17,691 nucleotides of DNA from Kiritimatiellia bacterium (GTDB taxonomy: Bacteria; Verrucomicrobiota; Kiritimatiellia; RFP12; UBA1067), in NCBI GenBank assembly GCA_017405115.1, contig JAFRBA010000239.1:1-17691 (forward strand), given 5' to 3'. The translations under genes and the position numbers were made by a program. Every line of letters begins with the position of its first letter. Position 1 is the stretch's first letter. Shown here piece by piece: positions 14,901-17,691 of the stretch. The notes under the pieces were generated by a model. That model had not been told where the DNA came from, searched no databases, and saw only the letters and a list, made by a program, of their open reading frames with translations.

Positions 14901-17545
14901 CGCGCGAGGCGTACGTTCTCGACGACGGGTACGGTCTTGAGGGTGCCCTCTCGACGGTCAAGGCGGACCTTGCGCGATTCTTCGCGTCTGCCGGGAAGCC
15001 GCCGAAGCGCACGCTTAGACTGCGCAGGGCCAAGGTCGCCGGAGGGGAGAGCTACCGCATCGACATTGCGGACGACGGGTCGGCCACGCTTTCCGCCGAA
15101 GACGACGACGGAATGCGCCGCGGCGTCTACTACTTCGAGGACCGCGTGTCGGCGGGCGACCTCAAGCCCGTCACGCGCAGGCCGTGGCTCAGGCATCGCA
15201 TCTCGCGCTGCTATTTCTCGCCCATCAAGCGTCCACCGTTCAACCGCGACGAGCTGATGGACGACATAGACTACTATCCAGACGAGTACCTGAACAGGCT
15301 GGCGCACGAGGGAGTTAACGGACTCTGGCTGACAATAACGCTGGGCGACATCGTCGAGACGTCGTTCAACAGGCGTGACAAGGACGCCCCGCGCCGGATC
15401 GCGAAGCTGCGGCGGACGATCGAGAAATGCGCCCGCTACGGCATCCGCGTCTGGCCGTTCTGCATCGAGCCTCGCTTCATGATGCCGGACAACCCGATCG
15501 TGAAAGAGCATCCGGAGATGATGTCCACAAAGAAGAGCTACTTCGGCTCGAGCCTCGTCTGCCCGTCTACGGAGGAGGGCCGCCGTTACATCGAGGAAGC
15601 CGTTGCAGACCTGTTCAGGCAGCTCCCCGGCATCCCCGGCATCCTCAACCTCTCCCACGGGGAACGTCCTACGACATGTCTCTCGCAGGTTGATCCCCTG
15701 TTCGACGCGCCGTCGGCCTGCTCGCGCTGCAGGTCGCTGCCGCCCGCCGAGATACACCGTCTGGCGGCACAGTCGTTTGTCAACGGGATGCGCCGCGTCA
15801 ATCCGAAGGCGGAATACCTCAGCTGGCTCTACCACCCGCACGTCAGAAACGAGCGCGGCGACTGGGTGGCGGACGTGCCGCGCCGCCTCCCGGACGGCGC
15901 TACTGTCTTGTACAACTTCGAGTCCGGGGCGCTGAAGGACCAGCTCGGCCGTTACCGCGCCGGCGGCGACTACTGGCTGTCGTACGTCGGGCCGTCCACG
16001 GCGTTCCGCCGCGTCGCCGACTCCGCGCGCGGCGCGGGCGCTCGGCTGGGCGCGAAGATACAGGTCGGCTGCAGCCACGAATGCGCGACAGTGCCGTTCG
16101 TGCCCGCCCCTGGGCTTCTCTACCGCAAGTACAGGGCCATGCGCACGGCTGGCTGCTCGGCGGTGATGCAGTGCTGGTACTTCGGCAACTACCCGGGCAT
16201 AATGAACAAGGCCGCTGGAGAGCTCGCCTTTTCAGACTTTGCCGAGGACGAGCGGGGTTTCCTAGAGCGGCTTGCCGCGCCGGAGTGGGGCGAGGACGCG
16301 AAGACAATGGCCGGAGTCTGGCGCGATCTGACGGACGCCTACTCCGAATATCCGCTCTCGAACGACATGCAGTACTACGGGCCGTTCCACGCGGGCGTCG
16401 CCTGGCCGCTTTACGCCCGTGTCGAGATGAAGCCACTTGGTCGCACCTGGAAGCCGCAGGACGTCACGAGCGGCGACGCGATAGGGGAATGCCTCGAGAA
16501 CCACACGCTGGAGGAGGCCGCCATGCTGGCCTTCCGCATGCGACGCGGCGTCGCCGGCCTTGCGCCGACGCTAAACAGACTGTCCGCAAAGTACGCGGGC
16601 GACAGGGACAGGCTGCTTGACCTCGGCGTGGCCAAGGCGCTCGCCCTGCTGTTCGAGTCGGCCTCGGACGTATTCGACTTCTACCTACACCGCGCTCGCG
16701 CGGTTTCCGCAAGCCGCCTCCGCGGCGATTCGGAGACGGCGCTGGGGGAACTCGCCCTGATGCGCACTGCGGCGCGGGACGCGATGCGCACAACGGAGGA
16801 GATGCTTCCTCTTGCGCGCGCCGACGCGCGTCTTGGCTTCCACTCCGAGGCGGAGAACCACCAGTTCCATCCGGCCAAGCTGGAGTGGCGTCTTGCCATG
16901 CTGCGGCAGACGCTTGTCGAGATCGACGAAATCGAGGCGGCGCTTCGCCGCGGCGAGCCGTATCCGAAGTCGGAGCACGAAGCCAAGGCGCCGACAATGC
17001 GGTGCGGCGAATGGACCGAGACTTCGCGCGCGTTCAAGGCCATCCGCAGGACGAACAGCGAGCTTGACCTTCTGCTTGACGGGACATGGGCCCCGACAGA
17101 CCGGCATTTCCGCTTCCGCCCGTCGTTCGCGGACAACGGCGACTTCGTCCTTGAGGGCGAGATTCCTGGCCCTGGCCCGATCGAGGTGCTCACGCTCGAC
17201 GCATGCGGCGCGACATGGTCGCGTACGCTGAAGTTCGGCGTGGACGGCAAGGTGTCGCATCCGTCGCACAACGTGGTGACGACGACGCACGAAGTCCGCT
17301 CCCTGACGACGGCGACGAAAGGCGGCGGGTGGACGTTCCGCCTTGTCCTCGACGCCTCGGGATGGGGCGGCGACATGGCGAAGAGACCGTCGTGGCTTCT
17401 CGTACGCAGCGGAGGGGGGCCGATCTGGCCGGAGCTGAATCCTGCGCCCGAGGCGCGTCTTAACATCGGCAACGTCACCCCCGACTTGTTTGGTAGGATC
17501 GAGGCCCCAGCCCCGGCGCACACCTGTAAACAACGGGTGAAGTAG
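11996..17545 (+). CDS. Giant secreted two-enzyme protein: GH2 glycosidase fused to a GH20-like glycosidase
   Basis: The product is 1849 residues. ATG 11996 has AAAGG at 11980-11984 upstream and opens a signal peptide (MRIKIATTTAFVATVWIGAFNPASA). Residues 30-700 are a GH2 enzyme: a sugar-binding domain (LAGEWEM, GCFLYRRRF, VHAWVNGKF), an immunoglobulin-like domain, then a barrel starting at LFLNGEPIYLRGV. The barrel has acid/base E410 in YCTGNET and nucleophile E501 in MLDEWGD, so both catalytic glutamates are present, as in beta-galactosidases and beta-glucuronidases. Residues 750-930 look amidotransferase-like (VLLLGSGPFN, GKGRLLVCSLNFGG). From about 950 a second enzyme begins: a GH20-type alpha/beta domain (YRIDIADDGSATLSAEDDDGM) and a barrel with E1223 in LSHGERP, CSRC near 1245 and E1362 in CSHECA. 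A C-terminal helical and beta region completes it. The frame is unbroken. Its last 13 residues look unlike the rest. The GH2 call is firm, the GH20-like call moderate. Confidence 0.8.
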   Translation: MRIKIATTTAFVATVWIGAFNPASAAHLLHESQSLAGEWEMAYRAEAWKESRVPEFSGAAVEKAVPGYWEDMVPAFRAAGIRDEFKINPDHVEQTFPMTGWAKDTTLPNISGCFLYRRRFVPLRTGPALLYFDCVRNQVHAWVNGKFIAFRQGFSTPFELAIPDGVLKPGTNEIVLAVANVPNAGYGGREVSGLTTRSIYGSTGGIDGRLEVRYPASDISDAYITTAADLKTFTIHVRGRDRYRYEVSDGGRVLASGEATGDVALPVDGFKFWSPESPKLYRLTLTAGGRSFSQWFGLRRLTAAGEKLFLNGEPIYLRGVTEHGYFARTVHVPRDREYWRMVTRKRKELGFNFVRFHTFVPPEEYLDATDELGMLVHVETPNFVTLDEYEAVVAFARRHPSVVIYCTGNETRIDGGAEKYLEDVAKIVHRETDALFTPMSALRGVEYFIVKGEDDYVEKPLPHNAGRIGRMARYSDLFTSYQLGVASYCSLNKGSPAMLDEWGDAYCGKPRLSHEICIDSSYVDFSTEAFYPPDSPILVAGVFSRLREYLKSRGVYEKSDLYFRNSCEWMRRIRKFTFEKLRAADRVAGFDFLGDINTHWHTFGYSVGMMDEFYRLKPGETPGDVRRYNSAAVLLTDLGSDFNVKAGEAKRVKISVSNYARAVKDGQLRVSLVACPEGNGFTAETQSRKEVWRSEKHIGDVPNGKVSALCEVEVGVPASEAPKKYVLRASVAGLAENEWEVYAFPAATAANPPGVRVMADATEDELVRAMEAGDRVLLLGSGPFNSLPTTYRIGMAGRTSGNYATVVKDHPALRNFPHDGFCGWQFRRLFEDGRAVQLEAGVPFDPIIDVASSVKCVIRQSVLFEYRVGKGRLLVCSLNFGGDDPAAAWLKKCLVEYASSDEFKPAQELSAVQLHAVLAEPLISADENTNFAKNANDPASVIDYEPPPAPGPESWTFRDDLAKPAAYHAREAYVLDDGYGLEGALSTVKADLARFFASAGKPPKRTLRLRRAKVAGGESYRIDIADDGSATLSAEDDDGMRRGVYYFEDRVSAGDLKPVTRRPWLRHRISRCYFSPIKRPPFNRDELMDDIDYYPDEYLNRLAHEGVNGLWLTITLGDIVETSFNRRDKDAPRRIAKLRRTIEKCARYGIRVWPFCIEPRFMMPDNPIVKEHPEMMSTKKSYFGSSLVCPSTEEGRRYIEEAVADLFRQLPGIPGILNLSHGERPTTCLSQVDPLFDAPSACSRCRSLPPAEIHRLAAQSFVNGMRRVNPKAEYLSWLYHPHVRNERGDWVADVPRRLPDGATVLYNFESGALKDQLGRYRAGGDYWLSYVGPSTAFRRVADSARGAGARLGAKIQVGCSHECATVPFVPAPGLLYRKYRAMRTAGCSAVMQCWYFGNYPGIMNKAAGELAFSDFAEDERGFLERLAAPEWGEDAKTMAGVWRDLTDAYSEYPLSNDMQYYGPFHAGVAWPLYARVEMKPLGRTWKPQDVTSGDAIGECLENHTLEEAAMLAFRMRRGVAGLAPTLNRLSAKYAGDRDRLLDLGVAKALALLFESASDVFDFYLHRARAVSASRLRGDSETALGELALMRTAARDAMRTTEEMLPLARADARLGFHSEAENHQFHPAKLEWRLAMLRQTLVEIDEIEAALRRGEPYPKSEHEAKAPTMRCGEWTETSRAFKAIRRTNSELDLLLDGTWAPTDRHFRFRPSFADNGDFVLEGEIPGPGPIEVLTLDACGATWSRTLKFGVDGKVSHPSHNVVTTTHEVRSLTTATKGGGWTFRLVLDASGWGGDMAKRPSWLLVRSGGGPIWPELNPAPEARLNIGNVTPDLFGRIEAPAPAHTCKQRVK
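14036..14068 (+). repeat. In-frame interspersed repeat remnant (TAETQ-type) inside the giant gene
   Basis: The bases encoding FTAETQSRKEV (residues 681-691 of the giant protein) resemble a short interspersed repeat, roughly ACCGCAGAAACGCAGAGNCGCA, that recurs in many bacterial genomes and translates to TAETQRR-like peptides. Here it falls in a loop between beta strands after the GH2 barrel and keeps the frame. The identification is from memory; only one copy is in the window. Confidence 0.45.
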
Positions 17546-17691
17546 CGAGAGCAACCGGTTAGTTTTGCGCGTCTGCATTTCTTGGCATAGCGGCTTCGGT
17601 CGGCAGGTGGTGCCCGAACCGTCCTACGCGGAGTCGTAGCGGCCGCCGCGCGTAAGTCAACATGGCGTGAGGAGCCCGACCCCTCTGCGGA
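17546..17691. other. Gene-free tail with possible structured RNA
   Basis: There is no reading frame of useful length on either strand, no tRNA and no clear terminator. A hairpin can form at 17619-17642 (CTACG with CGTAG around CGGAGT, plus an outer CCG/CGG), without a T-run after it. The part from about 17610 (GTGCCC, then CGTAAGTCAACATGGCG) is faintly like the 5' domain I of a group II intron, but the start does not fit the GUGYG consensus. I would not call it one. Confidence 0.3.

Noticed and set aside
14150..16078. Long minus-strand open frame (642 codons) opposite the giant gene
   Set aside because: It lies wholly inside a well-supported gene, has arginine/alanine-rich composition typical of an antisense shadow in GC-rich DNA, and shows no domain or ribosome binding site.
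17610..17691. 5' end of a second group II intron
   Set aside because: Only a faint likeness was seen, the GUGYG start is not met and too little sequence remains to fold domain I.

Overview
The window looks like a GC-rich chromosomal segment from a carbohydrate-degrading bacterium of the PVC group, most likely Kiritimatiellota, Lentisphaerota or Verrucomicrobiota. This is inferred from the kinds of proteins (secreted glycosidases, an autotransporter-type beta-strand repeat protein with G-x-W-x-x-A-x-N-W motifs) and from short interspersed repeats of types I associate with such genomes. No taxonomic marker gene is present.

Layout. Bases 1-139 hold the 3' end of a group II intron (domains V and VI), whose body would lie upstream of the window. 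Directly after it, bases 140-1147 hold a decayed coding region. It is a chimera-like fragment related to the C-terminal half of the last gene of the window, with an in-frame TGA and an apparent internal deletion. A hairpin and an extended -10 promoter follow (1214-1261). The rest of the window is one compact co-directional array of six genes: a GH29-like protein (1272-2294), a secreted beta-strand-repeat protein (2325-5234), a GH42-like glycosidase (5246-7129), an unrecognised secreted TIM-barrel-like protein (7158-9443), a DUF6259-like glycosidase with a carbohydrate-binding-like insert (9510-11975), and a 1849-residue protein joining a GH2 glycosidase to a GH20-like glycosidase (11996-17545). 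Gaps are 11-66 bp, so one operon driven from about position 1268 is the simplest reading. The final 146 bp contain no gene I recognise.

How the genes work together. Five of the six look like sugar-cleaving enzymes, and at least five carry a signal peptide. The set therefore reads as an extracytoplasmic machine for taking apart a branched glycan, perhaps one with fucose, galactose/glucuronate and hexosamine-like parts (inference). There is no SusC/SusD pair, transporter, sulfatase or regulator in the window. It is thus not a classical Bacteroidetes-type polysaccharide utilisation locus.

Most unusual points: a near-leaderless promoter for the operon; a 102-bp array of 8-bp units that supplies both the stop codon of one gene and the start codon plus signal-peptide n-region of the next; a second interspersed repeat translated in frame inside the giant enzyme; loss of the usual GH29 histidine motif in the first gene; and the GH2/GH20-like fusion. 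A common spurious ORF call that begins inside the intron RNA is also corrected here.
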